Positions 54,373 through 63,637 of a DNA stretch of 64,000 bases are shown one piece after another. This DNA is from Citrifermentans bremense (GTDB lineage: Bacteria; Desulfobacterota; Desulfuromonadia; Geobacterales; Geobacteraceae), in contig NZ_AP023213.1 of the NCBI RefSeq assembly GCF_014218275.1, positions 1,652,001 to 1,716,000 of the forward strand. Direction: 5' to 3'. The translations under genes were made by a program, and so were the position numbers. How positions within the stretch are numbered: position 1 is the stretch's first letter; each line of letters opens with the position of its first letter. Under the pieces are notes generated by a model that was given only the letters and a program-made list of their open reading frames with translations, searched no databases and was not told the origin of the DNA.

Positions 54373-55157
54373 GTGAAGAAACGCCTAGAGTCGAAAGGGA
54401 AGGAATGCGCAAGGGGATCTACATCCTCCCCAACCTGTTCACCGCCGGAAGCCTTTTCGCCGGATTTTACTGCATGGTCTCCACCGTCAACGGCGATTTC
54501 CGCACCGCCGCCCTCTGGATCCTTGCTTCCTCCATCTTCGACGGCCTGGACGGCAAGGTCGCCCGTCTGACCGGGACCTCCAGCAAGTTCGGCGTCGAGT
54601 TCGACTCACTGGCCGACGTGGTCTCCTTCGGGGCCGCGCCGGGGCTCCTCATGTACTGCTGGGCCCTGCGCCCCTTCGGGCGGCTCGGCTGGCTCGCCGG
54701 GTTCCTGTTCCTGGCGTGCGCCGCACTCAGGCTGGCCCGGTTCAACGTGCAGGTGGACACCGTCGAGAGCAAGCGCTTCGTGGGGCTTCCCACCCCGGCC
54801 GCCGCCAGCATGGTCTCGGCCACGGTGCTCTTCTTCTACCACATGGGATGGCCCGCCTCTTACAACAAGCTCCTCATCCTGGTCCTGATCTACTTCCTGG
54901 CGCTGCTCATGGTTTCCAACGTCCGCTACTATTCTTTCAAGGACCCGAGCCTGATCAAGCGGCAGCCGTTCGCCTTCCTGGTGCTGGCTGTGCTCCTTTT
55001 GATCGTCATCGCGGCCGAACCGGTGATCATGCTATTCACCATCTTCATCTGCTACATCCTTTCCGGGCCGGTCGGCTTCGTGCTCACCTACCCCCGCCGG
55101 CGCAGGCTGGAGCGGGCGATGCACCGCGGGCACGAGGGGATGAAAAGGCAGCTGTAG
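54369..55157 (+). CDS. pssA: CDP-diacylglycerol-serine O-phosphatidyltransferase
   Basis: A 262-residue integral membrane enzyme making phosphatidylserine. The CDP-alcohol phosphotransferase motif DGLDGKVARLTGTSSKFGVE followed by FDSLAD is complete. About seven membrane segments; a basic C-terminal end. The GTG start at 54369 overlaps the psd stop. It uses the CDP-diacylglycerol made by cdsA. Confidence 0.95.
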   Translation: MSEETPRVEREGMRKGIYILPNLFTAGSLFAGFYCMVSTVNGDFRTAALWILASSIFDGLDGKVARLTGTSSKFGVEFDSLADVVSFGAAPGLLMYCWALRPFGRLGWLAGFLFLACAALRLARFNVQVDTVESKRFVGLPTPAAASMVSATVLFFYHMGWPASYNKLLILVLIYFLALLMVSNVRYYSFKDPSLIKRQPFAFLVLAVLLLIVIAAEPVIMLFTIFICYILSGPVGFVLTYPRRRRLERAMHRGHEGMKRQL

Positions 55158-55236
55158 CGCCGCTGCAGGAGCGGTTTTCGACCCCGGCCTGAGCAGGGGC
55201 TGCCTGCCGCCAACATTGTTTTAATGGTTCAAACAG

Positions 55237-55275
55237 AAAAACCGCTTGACAGCAGTCGGCGGTTTTTCCTATTAT
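55237..55275 (+). promoter_or_regulatory. leuA promoter nested in a terminator-like hairpin
   Basis: TTGACA (55246-55251), an 18-base spacer and TATTAT (55270-55275). AAAAACCGC (55237-55245) and GCGGTTTTT (55259-55267) form a hairpin whose loop contains the -35 element. The hairpin probably ends pssA transcription. Confidence 0.6.
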
Positions 55276-55284
55276 CGCTTGAAA

Positions 55285-55547
55285 TGTAAAGGCAGTGACG
55301 AGGAGTAGTAGCCTTTTCCTTCCCCTTCAGAGAGCCGGTGGTTGGTGCGAACCGGTGAGGAAGCAAGGTGAACTCGCCTTTGAGCCGCCGCAGTGAAACA
55401 CGTGTTTTACTACCATGACGCGTGCTAGCTGGGGCCGTCCACCCGCGTAAAGGGTCAATGAGGTCCGCCAGAGGCGGATGAATGAGGGTGGTACCGCGGA
55501 AGCTTTCTGAAAGCCTTCGCCCCTTGCTGGGGCGGAGGCTTTTTTTA
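55285..55547 (+). promoter_or_regulatory. T-box leader, leucine-specific, upstream of leuA
   Basis: The T-box core GGGTGGTACCGCG is at 55486-55498. Stem I spans about 55290-55385 and carries a candidate CTC (Leu) specifier at 55373-55375 within GTGAACTCGCC. The terminator AAGCCTTCGCCCC/GGGGCGGAGGCTT with seven T occupies 55511-55547. Uncharged tRNA-Leu (GAG) should stabilise the antiterminator and allow leuA expression. Confidence 0.9.
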
Positions 55548-55666
55548 TTTTCAGCAACCACGGCTCGCTGAACTCTCCTGACACACCTGCTTGCGCGGTC
55601 ACAAGCCGCCCGGGGGGCAGGGGAGGGGAATCTGATGCAGCCCAACTTCACACAGGGGGAGCGCAC

Positions 55667-57214
55667 GTGAACAACACGGAACCAAGAACCATCAAGATCT
55701 TCGACACCACGCTCAGAGACGGGGAGCAGTCCCCAGGCGCCAGCATGAACATCGAGGAGAAACTTCGCCTCGCCAAGCAGCTGCAGAAACTGAACGTCGA
55801 CGTCATCGAGGCCGGGTTCCCCATTGCCTCCGAGGGTGATTTCGAGGCGGTCAAGAAGGTGGCCCAGACCATCAAGGGACCCGAGATCGCCGGCCTGTGC
55901 CGCTCCGGTTTCAAGGACATCGACCGCGCCTGGGAGGCGCTCAAGTACGCCGAGGAGAAGGGGCGCATCCACACCTTCATCGCGACCTCCGACATCCACA
56001 TGAAGTACAAGCTGCAGATGTCGCCTGCGCAGGTGCTGGAGAGCGCCATCAAGGGGGTGAAGAGGGCGCGCTCCTACACCGCAAACGTGGAGTTCTCCTG
56101 CGAGGACGCCGTGCGCACCGACCTCAAGTTCCTGGCCGAAGTGGTCGGCGCGGTGATCGACGCCGGCGCCTCCGTGGTCAACATCCCGGACACGGTCGGC
56201 TACACCATCCCCTTCGAGTACTTCAACATCATCAAGTACCTGAAGGACAACGTTAAGAACATCGACGACGCCATCATCTCGGTGCACTGCCACAACGACC
56301 TGGGTCTCTCGGTCGCCAATTCCATCGCCGCGGTCCAGGCGGGTGCGGGGCAGGTGGAGTGCACCATTAACGGCATCGGCGAGCGCGCCGGCAACTGCTC
56401 CTTGGAAGAGTTCGTCATGGCGATCAGGACCCGCGGCGACATCCTTCCCTTCAAGACCAACGTAGTCACCGAGCAGCTCACTCCGGCCAGCCGCCTGCTG
56501 ACCCAGGTCACCGGCATCGCGGTGCAGCAGAACAAGGCGATCGTCGGCGCCAATGCCTTCGCCCACGAGGCGGGGATCCACCAGCACGGCATGCTGATGG
56601 AGAAGTCGACCTACGAGATCATGACCCCGGAGTCGGTGGGCCTCAAGGCGAGCGCGCTGGTGCTCGGCAAGCACTCCGGCCGCCACGCCTTCAAAAAGAG
56701 GCTCGAGGAGCTCGGGCACGAGTTGGACGAGGAGGCGCTCAACAAGGCGTTCACCAGATTCAAGGCGCTCGCGGACCTGAAGAAAGAGGTCTTCGACGAG
56801 GACCTGGACGCAATCGTCCTGGACGAGGCGAAGAACATCGAGGAGAAGTACAAGCTCTCCCACATCACCGTCACCTGCGGTTCCTTCGCCGTCGCCACCG
56901 CGACGGTGCAGATGGAAATCGACGGCATGCAGGTGCGCGCGGCTGAGCTCGGCGACGGGCCGGTGGACGCGACCATGAAGGCGATCAAGAAGCTCGCCAA
57001 GCGCGACGTGAAGCTTTTGCAGTACAACGTCGGCGCGATCACCGGCGGCACCGACGCCATCGGCGAGGTCACGGTGCGCATCACCGACGAGGAGCGCACC
57101 CCGGTCGTCGGCCGCGGCTCCTCGACCGACATCATCGAGGCTTCGGCGAAAGCGTACATCGACGCCCTGAACCGGCTCTACTTCGCCACCGACCGCGACC
57201 TGGAAACGCTGTAA
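55667..57214 (+). CDS. leuA: 2-isopropylmalate synthase
   Basis: A 515-residue enzyme condensing acetyl-CoA and 2-oxoisovalerate. FDTTLRDGEQSPGASM is the catalytic opening, SVHCHNDLGLSVAN the metal site, and GGIGERAGNCSLEE-type sequence follows. The C-terminal part (from about residue 390, SHITVTCGSFAVATATVQME) is the LeuA regulatory domain for leucine feedback. GTG start at 55667 after GGGGGAG. Expression is controlled by the T-box. Confidence 0.96.
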   Translation: MNNTEPRTIKIFDTTLRDGEQSPGASMNIEEKLRLAKQLQKLNVDVIEAGFPIASEGDFEAVKKVAQTIKGPEIAGLCRSGFKDIDRAWEALKYAEEKGRIHTFIATSDIHMKYKLQMSPAQVLESAIKGVKRARSYTANVEFSCEDAVRTDLKFLAEVVGAVIDAGASVVNIPDTVGYTIPFEYFNIIKYLKDNVKNIDDAIISVHCHNDLGLSVANSIAAVQAGAGQVECTINGIGERAGNCSLEEFVMAIRTRGDILPFKTNVVTEQLTPASRLLTQVTGIAVQQNKAIVGANAFAHEAGIHQHGMLMEKSTYEIMTPESVGLKASALVLGKHSGRHAFKKRLEELGHELDEEALNKAFTRFKALADLKKEVFDEDLDAIVLDEAKNIEEKYKLSHITVTCGSFAVATATVQMEIDGMQVRAAELGDGPVDATMKAIKKLAKRDVKLLQYNVGAITGGTDAIGEVTVRITDEERTPVVGRGSSTDIIEASAKAYIDALNRLYFATDRDLETL

Positions 57215-57235
57215 AAACCAAACACAGGCAGAGAT

Positions 57236-57273
57236 AAAAAGGGAAGTCCCGCTCAGGGGGCTTCCTTTTTTTT
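57236..57273 (+). terminator. Intrinsic terminator after leuA
   Basis: GGAAG and CTTCC with inner CCC/GGG arms, flanked by AAAAA and followed by about nine T. Confidence 0.8.
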
Positions 57274-57425
57274 GCTGTTAATTGTCAGCTACCTGTGTAA
57301 TGCTACCGATATTTTTGCGGCGTCACTTTTTAAATGCTCCCATGCCTTTGGCTTTCCTTCGGATTGCCAGCGAGCATTTTCTTTCAACCATTTCGACCTG
57401 CGACCTGATACAAACGGTACCTGCC

Positions 57426-57932
57426 ATGAGAACCTTTCTTTGTTTACTGCTATTGCCTTTGAGTGCGATGCTGTTCAGCCTTGACGCCGCCGCGCTGGCC
57501 AGGCGCCCCGCCGGGCAGTGGGCCTACTTTCATTTCGACGGGGGACAGTTCGTGCCCGGAAAGCCCGAGGCAGGGACCTTCGTCGCGGTACAGGACGGGG
57601 TGCAGCCCATGGTGACGGCCCGGGCGGACAAGCTCCAGGCGGTGCCGCTTCCCGCCGGGACCGGGGCTGTAGTGGGGATCTGCTATGTACAGTCCTCCGG
57701 GGGAAAGCTTCGCACCGGCGCCGGCTTCGACGCTGTGCCGCTGATCCCGGTGGAAATCTCTACCGGCGGCAGGAACTTCGCGACGGTGGAGACCGACGGC
57801 AACGGCTACTTCATGACGGCACTTCCCCCCGGCAGCTATAAGATCGGCGCCAGGGGGGCAGTCGAGGTCAAGGTTTCAAAAGGGAGTACAATATTCGTTC
57901 CGCTTCGCGTGGGCAAAAGGATGGTGGACTAG
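57426..57932 (+). CDS. Exported protein with carboxypeptidase-regulatory-like domain
   Basis: A 168-residue protein from the ATG at 57426. Residues 1-23 form a signal peptide. The second half, with [20 protein letters not shown] and [17 protein letters not shown], has the pattern of carboxypeptidase-regulatory-like (transthyretin-like) beta domains. Its stop overlaps the metalloprotease start (TAGTG), so the two are coupled. It may be an adaptor or inhibitor for the protease, by position only. Confidence 0.65.
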   Translation: MRTFLCLLLLPLSAMLFSLDAAALARRPAGQWAYFHFDGGQFVPGKPEAGTFVAVQDGVQPMVTARADKLQAVPLPAGTGAVVGICYVQSSGGKLRTGAGFDAVPLIPVEISTGGRNFATVETDGNGYFMTALPPGSYKIGARGAVEVKVSKGSTIFVPLRVGKRMVD

Positions 57933-59746
57933 TGACTCTTTTTTCTTCGATGCGCGTCGCACTCATGTTGCTTCTCATTCCGGTTGCCGCTTCCGCGGCG
58001 CCGTTGGACGACTACTACCTTTCGAAGTTCGGGGAGCGGGCCCAACTCGCCAGGGCCTTGAGCACCGTGGTGGGGTTGGAAGCCGAGCCTGCCGAGCGTT
58101 GCCGCACCGGCCTGTACCGCAGCCTGAAGCGCGACTTCAAGACGCTGGAGCCTGCGACCCAGAAGGCCCTGGCGAAGTACGTATCCAGGCCTACCCTGGA
58201 AAACGTGCGCTCTTACGCCTCGCCGGGCGGCCACTTCAACATCCACTACGCGACCACTGGAGCAGATACTCCTGTTCTCACCGACACGACCCCTGCCAAC
58301 GGCACACCGGATTGGGTCGAGAGGGTGGCGCAGGTGTTCGAGGATGTCTATGCCTCAGAGGTGACCACGAAGGGATACCGGCCGCCACCGGTCTCCAGGT
58401 ATGACGTCTACCTCAGGGACTTGAGAGCAGACCTTGCTTACGGCCTTACCAGCGATGACGGTGCGTTCTCCTCGGGGGTTTCTGTCGGAAGCTATATCGA
58501 GATCGACAAGGCCTTCACCGATTCCATCTTCACCGTTAACGGTCTATACACAGCTGACCAGATGCTGCAAATCACTGCTGCTCACGAGTACAATCACGCC
58601 ATCCAGTTCGGCTACAACTACTACTTCGACCTCTGGTACGGCGAAGTTACCTCCACCTGGATGGAGGACGAGGTCTACGACTCGGTTAACCAGCTCTACA
58701 GCTACCTCCACAACTACTTGCCGTTAGCGAGCACAATTTCACTGAACCGGGGGCTGTACCAAAGTTCCGAGTACGGCCGGTGGATCTTCAACCGCCACCT
58801 TGCCGAAAGCCACGGCGCAGGGATGGTGAAGGCGGCCTGGGAGAGGCTGGCCACGATGCAGCCTTCGGGCGGAGCGGACATCCCGATGGCGCCGGTCCTG
58901 GACTCGGTGCTCTCCACCTCCTACGGCAGCAGCCTCGGCGCAGATTTCCTTGCCTTCGCCAAGAAGATCTACACTCGGGGCTGGACCAGCCATGCCAACG
59001 AAACCGCGAGGATCCCGACCTATACGGTCGCTGCGAGTTACTCCTCTTATCCGGTCAACGTCAGTTCCTTGCCCGGGCCGTCCGTTACCCTGCCGCGGTA
59101 CACCTTCGCCTTCTACCGCTTCGTTCCCTCGCCGGTGATCACCACCTTCAACGTGATGATCAACAAGACCAGCGGGATACAGACCGCACTCTTCAGGAAA
59201 GCGAACGGCGTAGTGAGCGAAATAGCGCCGGACACAGGTGGCAACGCCTACTCCGTGATAGGGTTCAACGCGCTCGACCGAACCACCGACGAGGTGGTGC
59301 TGCTCATCGCCAATACAACCGACGTCGACAACCACCAGGCCAATTTCAGCACCGATGGGAGCACCTTGGCTGTCAATGACCCTGGTGTGGCAGCGCCGGC
59401 GGGGGGCGGGGGAGGCTCGGGCGGCGGCTGCTTCATCGCCACAGCAGCCTACGGGAGCTACCTGCATCCCAAGGTCGCCGAACTGAGGGCGTTCCGTGAC
59501 CGTCACCTTCTCACCAACGCGCCGGGGCGGCTCTTCGTTTTGCTCTATTACCGGCTCAGCCCGCCGATCGCTGGGGTGATCGCGCAGCACGAATGGATGA
59601 AGGGCGGGGTGAGGGTGCTGATGGTGCCGGTGGTGCTGTCGGTCGAGCACCCGGCGTGGGCGCTGGGGGTGGTATTGCTGCTGGTGGGAGGAAGAGCCTG
59701 GCTGGTGCAGCGAAGGAAGCCTGCTTTGATTCGGGTACCAAGGTGA
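57932..59746 (+). CDS. Exported zinc metalloprotease-like protein with CFI-box C-terminus
   Basis: A 604-residue protein with a signal peptide (to about residue 22). The catalytic-type motif [12 protein letters not shown] starts at residue 218, the HExxH pattern seen in the MXAN_6640 family of putative metalloproteases. At residue 498-509 a Gly-rich hinge leads to [13 protein letters not shown], the CFI-box, and the end of the chain holds two hydrophobic segments and a basic finish. CFI-box C-termini are thought to be sorting or processing signals in delta-group bacteria. GTG start at 57932. Confidence 0.8.
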   Translation: MTLFSSMRVALMLLLIPVAASAAPLDDYYLSKFGERAQLARALSTVVGLEAEPAERCRTGLYRSLKRDFKTLEPATQKALAKYVSRPTLENVRSYASPGGHFNIHYATTGADTPVLTDTTPANGTPDWVERVAQVFEDVYASEVTTKGYRPPPVSRYDVYLRDLRADLAYGLTSDDGAFSSGVSVGSYIEIDKAFTDSIFTVNGLYTADQMLQITAAHEYNHAIQFGYNYYFDLWYGEVTSTWMEDEVYDSVNQLYSYLHNYLPLASTISLNRGLYQSSEYGRWIFNRHLAESHGAGMVKAAWERLATMQPSGGADIPMAPVLDSVLSTSYGSSLGADFLAFAKKIYTRGWTSHANETARIPTYTVAASYSSYPVNVSSLPGPSVTLPRYTFAFYRFVPSPVITTFNVMINKTSGIQTALFRKANGVVSEIAPDTGGNAYSVIGFNALDRTTDEVVLLIANTTDVDNHQANFSTDGSTLAVNDPGVAAPAGGGGGSGGGCFIATAAYGSYLHPKVAELRAFRDRHLLTNAPGRLFVLLYYRLSPPIAGVIAQHEWMKGGVRVLMVPVVLSVEHPAWALGVVLLLVGGRAWLVQRRKPALIRVPR

Positions 59747-59821
59747 TGCGTAACTCAGTCGATTCACCCTTTCCCTTTGGGAGAAGGCTGGGGTGAGGGT
59801 AAGCCTCAAATGCCGCTGAAA

Positions 59822-59862
59822 CAAAAAAAGCCCCACCGGAGGAATCCGGCGGGGCCTTTTTG
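59822..59862 (+). terminator. Bidirectional terminator between metalloprotease and cold shock gene
   Basis: AAAAAGCCCCACCGGA pairs with TCCGGCGGGGCCTTTTT, with A and T tracts on both sides for converging genes. Confidence 0.85.
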
Positions 59863-59877
59863 CATTTGTGCCGACTG

Positions 59878-60084
59878 TTAGGCGCCGATCTTCTTCACGT
59901 TGGCAGCCTGCAGACCCTTCGGCCCGTTGGTGACGTCGAAGGAAACAGATTCCCCTTCGGCCAGGGACTTGAAGCCTTCCCCGGTGATAGCGGAGAAGTG
60001 TACGAACACGTCCTCGCCGTTATCCTGCTCGATGAAGCCGAATCCTTTTGCGTCGTTAAACCATTTCACTTTCCCCTGTGCCAT
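59878..60084 (-). CDS. Cold shock protein (CspA family)
   Basis: A 68-residue OB-fold nucleic-acid chaperone. RNP1 KGFGFI and RNP2 VFVHF are intact in [17 protein letters not shown] and [10 protein letters not shown]. The ATG at 60084 follows AGGAGGC; the longer frame is rejected. The region 60085-60305 upstream is AT-rich and could be a long structured leader as in cspA genes. Confidence 0.96.
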   Translation of the reverse strand: MAQGKVKWFNDAKGFGFIEQDNGEDVFVHFSAITGEGFKSLAEGESVSFDVTNGPKGLQAANVKKIGA

Positions 60085-60305
60085 TGTCCTGCCTCCTTTT
60101 TGTTGCCTCCGGTACTCTGCCGGATCTACGTTTGATGCTGCAATTTCCGGAGAGTTTCTAGGCTGGAAACGGCTCAAAGTGGCTGGAACCCTTTGGCTTT
60201 TCGACGCTGTCAACTTCCGAAACTAGCTGCTGGGATAAAAATTAACATCGTATAATAACCTTGTCAAGAAAATATTTTCAGAACAGTTTTTTTATGATCG
60301 CCCTC

Positions 60306-61334
60306 TCAGAAGGTGTTCAGCCGCCTAATGAAGGCCATGAGTAGCCCGTAGTGCTGGTGATGGAAGTGGAAGGCGATCCTCGGCAGATCAAGGAGATCCG
60401 GCTCGTCCGCTTCCTCCGGCCGGGCGCTAATTAGTTCGATGCGGCTGTTGTCTAATCGTAATTCAGGGAATTCGTTCTCCAGCATCTCGATCTGGTCGGG
60501 AGCCAAAATTTTAGTTAAGCGGAGGATGAGCTCGCCGTTAACGAACCGCATAGAATGGTAGTTGGTATAGAACTCCTCGATGACCTGGACCGCCTCTTCG
60601 TAGCTCTTGGTGATGGTGAAGATGGAGAAATCCTCGGCCGAGATGAACCCCATAACCAGCAGTCTTTCCTTGATGAACCTGAAGAATTGCTCCCAGTACC
60701 CCTCCTCGTCGTCAACCAGAACCAGCGGTTTGGGCGAGGTCTTCCCCGTCTGGATCAGGGTGAACACCTCCATCGCTTCGTCGAGGGTGCCGAATCCGCC
60801 GGGAAAAACGGCGATGGCGTCGGCCTCTTTGACGAACGCGACCTTGCGGTTGAAGAAGTACTTGTAGGTGATGAGCCGCGGGTTTTTCAGCATCACGGGG
60901 TTTGCGGACTGCTCGAAGGGAAGCCGGATGTTCGCGGCAAAGGACGATTCGCTTCCTGCCCCCTCGTTTCCTGCCTGCATGATTCCGCCGCCGCCGCCGG
61001 TGATGATCATGTACCCCCTCTCCGCGAGGAGCGCGGCGAAGTCGATGCACTTCCTGTACATCGGCTCCTCGGGGCGGGTGCGGGCCGAGCCGAAGATGGT
61101 CACCTTCTTCTTCTGACGGTAGGGAGCGAAGATCTTCGTGGTGTAGCGCATCTCCTTCATGGTGTTGCTGAGAAGCTTGAGATCGGCGAGGTAATCCGTA
61201 TCCTGCCCGGCCTTCAGGGCCGAGATGATCATCTCGCGCGCAAGGTCGGGGTGGTGCACCCCCCCTGCCTTCTCCATCAATTGGTCGATCATCTGGTCGA
61301 TTTCACCGTTTGTTCTGTTAAAACGAAGTTGCAT
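60306..61334 (-). CDS. LOG-family protein (nucleotide 5'-monophosphate nucleosidase-like)
   Basis: A 342-residue protein. The LOG signatures are TGGGGGIMQAGNEGA (PGGxGTxxE partner region) and FPGGFGTLDEAMEVFTLIQTG. The enzyme family hydrolyses nucleoside monophosphates to ribose 5-phosphate, like PpnN, although annotated historically as lysine decarboxylase. N-terminal 90 and C-terminal 90 residues flank the Rossmann-like core. The ATG at 61334 follows GGGAG; the upstream start at 61406 is not supported. Confidence 0.85.
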   Translation of the reverse strand: MQLRFNRTNGEIDQMIDQLMEKAGGVHHPDLAREMIISALKAGQDTDYLADLKLLSNTMKEMRYTTKIFAPYRQKKKVTIFGSARTRPEEPMYRKCIDFAALLAERGYMIITGGGGGIMQAGNEGAGSESSFAANIRLPFEQSANPVMLKNPRLITYKYFFNRKVAFVKEADAIAVFPGGFGTLDEAMEVFTLIQTGKTSPKPLVLVDDEEGYWEQFFRFIKERLLVMGFISAEDFSIFTITKSYEEAVQVIEEFYTNYHSMRFVNGELILRLTKILAPDQIEMLENEFPELRLDNSRIELISARPEEADEPDLLDLPRIAFHFHHQHYGLLMAFIRRLNTF

Positions 61335-61449
61335 GAGGGCGCTCCCTGTTGGAATGAGGCGGCCATTATAGCACGGCGAATCCTGAGGGCAAATGTTTAA
61401 TAACATTGAACAATTATTAGTTTGATTTGTATGCCATATTTTATTATTG

Positions 61450-61482
61450 TTGCGATTGGTAAAACCTCCAATCCAATCGCAA
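61450..61482 (+). promoter_or_regulatory. Inverted repeat just upstream of leuC
   Basis: TTGCGATTGG (61450-61459) and CCAATCGCAA (61473-61482) are perfect 10-bp arms ending three bases before the ribosome-binding site AAAGGAAG. It may be an operator or an RNA hairpin that affects leuC translation. Confidence 0.55.
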
Positions 61483-61497
61483 AAGGAAGCACTATTT

Positions 61498-62781
61498 ATG
61501 GGTATGACTACGGCTCAAAAAATATTTGCGGCCCATCTGGTTGATGAGCCTTTTGCTGGCACCAAGGTGCTCAGCATCGACGTCGTGATGTGCCACGAGA
61601 TCACGACCCCGATCGCCATCGCGGACCTCATGTCGCGCGGCAAGGACAGGGTTTTCGACCCCTCGAAGATCAAGGCGGTTATCGACCATGTGACTCCGAG
61701 CAAGGACTCCAAGACCGCCACCCAGGCGAAGATGCTGCGCGACTGGGCCAGGCGCCACGACATCAAGGACTTCTTCGATATTGGCGCCAACGGCGTCTGC
61801 CATGCGCTCTTCCCGGAGAAGGGTTTCATCCGCCCGGGGAACACGGTGATCATGGGTGATTCCCATACCTGCACCCACGGCGCCTTCGGGGCCTTCGCCG
61901 CCGGCGTCGGCACCACCGACCTTGAAGTGGGGATCCTGAAAGGGGTCTGCGCCTTCCGCGAGCCGAAGACCATCCGCGTCAACCTGAACGGCACCCTCCC
62001 CAAAGGGGTCTTCGCTAAGGACGCCATCCTGCGCGTGATCGGGCACCTGGGGGTGAACGGCGCCACCGACCGCGTCATCGAGTTCGGCGGTCCCATCGTG
62101 GCCCAGATGTCGATGGAATCCAGGATGACCCTCTGCAACATGGCGATCGAGGCGGGGGGCACCTCCGGCATCTGCATGCCGGACCAGGTGACCGTCGACT
62201 ACCTCTGGCCCTTCATCTCCGGATCCTTTGCTTCCAAGGAAGAGGCGCTTGCCGCCTACAGCGTCTGGTGCTCCGACGCCGACGCCGAGTACGAGCAGGT
62301 GATCGACCTCGACCTCTCCGACCTCGCCCCGCTTTGCACCTTCGGCTACAAGCCGGACCAGGTGAAGAGCGTGGCCGAGATGGCCGGCACCCAGGTGGAC
62401 CAGGTCTACCTCGGCTCCTGCACCAACGGCCGCCTGGAGGACCTCAGGATCGCCGCCCAGATCCTCAAGGGAAAGAAGATCGCCTCCAACGTGCGCGCCA
62501 TCCTTTCCCCGGCCACCCCGCAGATCTACAAGGACGCGGTCGCCGAGGGTCTGATCCAGATCTTCATGGACGCAGGGTTCTGCGTCACCAACCCGACCTG
62601 CGGCGCCTGCCTGGGGATGAGCAACGGCGTCCTCGCCGAGGGCGAGGTCTGCGCCTCCACCACCAACCGCAACTTCATGGGTAGGATGGGCAAGGGGGGG
62701 ATGGTGCATCTCCTCTCCCCTGCGACCGCAGCCGCCTCCGCCATCGAGGGGATGATCGCCGATCCGCGCAAGTACCTGTAA
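61498..62781 (+). CDS. leuC: 3-isopropylmalate dehydratase, large subunit
   Basis: A 427-residue aconitase-superfamily protein. HTCTHGAFGAFAAGVGTTD and the cluster cysteines in YLGSCTNGRLEDL and NPTCGACLGMSNG are present. The length near 430 fits the homoaconitase/LeuC type of archaea and deltaproteobacteria rather than the 466-residue enterobacterial type. The ATG at 61498 follows AAAGGAAGC. leuD follows after a 96-base gap. Confidence 0.93.
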   Translation: MGMTTAQKIFAAHLVDEPFAGTKVLSIDVVMCHEITTPIAIADLMSRGKDRVFDPSKIKAVIDHVTPSKDSKTATQAKMLRDWARRHDIKDFFDIGANGVCHALFPEKGFIRPGNTVIMGDSHTCTHGAFGAFAAGVGTTDLEVGILKGVCAFREPKTIRVNLNGTLPKGVFAKDAILRVIGHLGVNGATDRVIEFGGPIVAQMSMESRMTLCNMAIEAGGTSGICMPDQVTVDYLWPFISGSFASKEEALAAYSVWCSDADAEYEQVIDLDLSDLAPLCTFGYKPDQVKSVAEMAGTQVDQVYLGSCTNGRLEDLRIAAQILKGKKIASNVRAILSPATPQIYKDAVAEGLIQIFMDAGFCVTNPTCGACLGMSNGVLAEGEVCASTTNRNFMGRMGKGGMVHLLSPATAAASAIEGMIADPRKYL

Positions 62782-62818
62782 ACCAATTGACAATGGACAA
62801 TTGACAATTGACGATGGA
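62782..62818 (+). repeat. CAATTGACAATTG repeat after leuC
   Basis: A single forward copy nearly identical to the left half of the element at 52839-53031, here between leuC and leuD. There is no reverse copy nearby. Confidence 0.7.
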
Positions 62819-62877
62819 CGCCCGCAGCTATGCCGCGCGTTCCTCTGATTCGCACTTCGACTTTCAGGAGATGAGAT

Positions 62878-63405
62878 ATGAAAAAATTTGGCGGCCCGGC
62901 CCTCTTTCTGGACCGTAGCGACATAAACACCGACGAGATCATCCCGGCCAAGTACCTGACCGAGATCACCAAGGAAGACCTGAAGCCCTACCTGCTCGAA
63001 GACCTGAAACTACCGGGCTTCGATCCCAAGTCGGATAAGACTTTCGGCGCAGGCGTGGTCATCACCCGCGCCAACTTCGGCTGCGGCTCCTCCCGCGAGC
63101 ACGCACCCTGGGTCTTCGAGGTCAACGGCATCAACGTGGTGCTGGCGCAGTCGTTTGCCAGGATCTTCAGGCAGAACATGTTCAACTGCGGCATGGCCGC
63201 CATCGAGCTTTCCGCGGAGCAGATCGACCGCCTCTTCGGCTTTGCCGGTGCAGCCGACGCCACCGTCGACGTGGACGTGGAGAAAGGCACCCTCACCATC
63301 AAGGGGGGAGGGCGCGAGGAGTCGATGCAGTTCGAGATCTCTCCCTTCGACAAGGCTCTGGTTCTGGCCGGCGGCTGGGTGGATTACGCCGACAGCAAAT
63401 ACTAG
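62878..63405 (+). CDS. leuD: 3-isopropylmalate dehydratase, small subunit
   Basis: A 175-residue aconitase swivel-domain protein. DINTDEIIPAKYL, TRANFGCGSSREHAPW and the QSFARIFRQNMFNCGM block are typical. Together with LeuC it isomerises 2- and 3-isopropylmalate. Same strand as leuC. leuB is not in the window. Confidence 0.94.
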   Translation: MKKFGGPALFLDRSDINTDEIIPAKYLTEITKEDLKPYLLEDLKLPGFDPKSDKTFGAGVVITRANFGCGSSREHAPWVFEVNGINVVLAQSFARIFRQNMFNCGMAAIELSAEQIDRLFGFAGAADATVDVDVEKGTLTIKGGGREESMQFEISPFDKALVLAGGWVDYADSKY

Positions 63406-63436
63406 CAAGCCGGGTACGACAGCGTCTGAAAACTGT

Positions 63437-63470
63437 GAGGCAGGAGACCCGAAGGTCTCCTGCCTCTTTC
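63437..63470 (+). terminator. Intrinsic terminator after leuD
   Basis: GAGGCAGGAGACC (63437-63449) pairs perfectly with GGTCTCCTGCCTC (63454-63466), followed by TTTCTTT. Confidence 0.88.
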
Positions 63471-63637
63471 TTTATCTGCCCAGGCTGATTGACAGTCGCG
63501 ACTTTGTTGACATAATCACCAATCAAGCTTTGCCGTTGTCACAGGCATCGCACACATTTATTTTGGTTGACTAGCCGCGACGGCAGCAGTTACTATCCGG
63601 GGCTGTCCCTATAACGAAAGGTTACGCCAAGAGGTTC

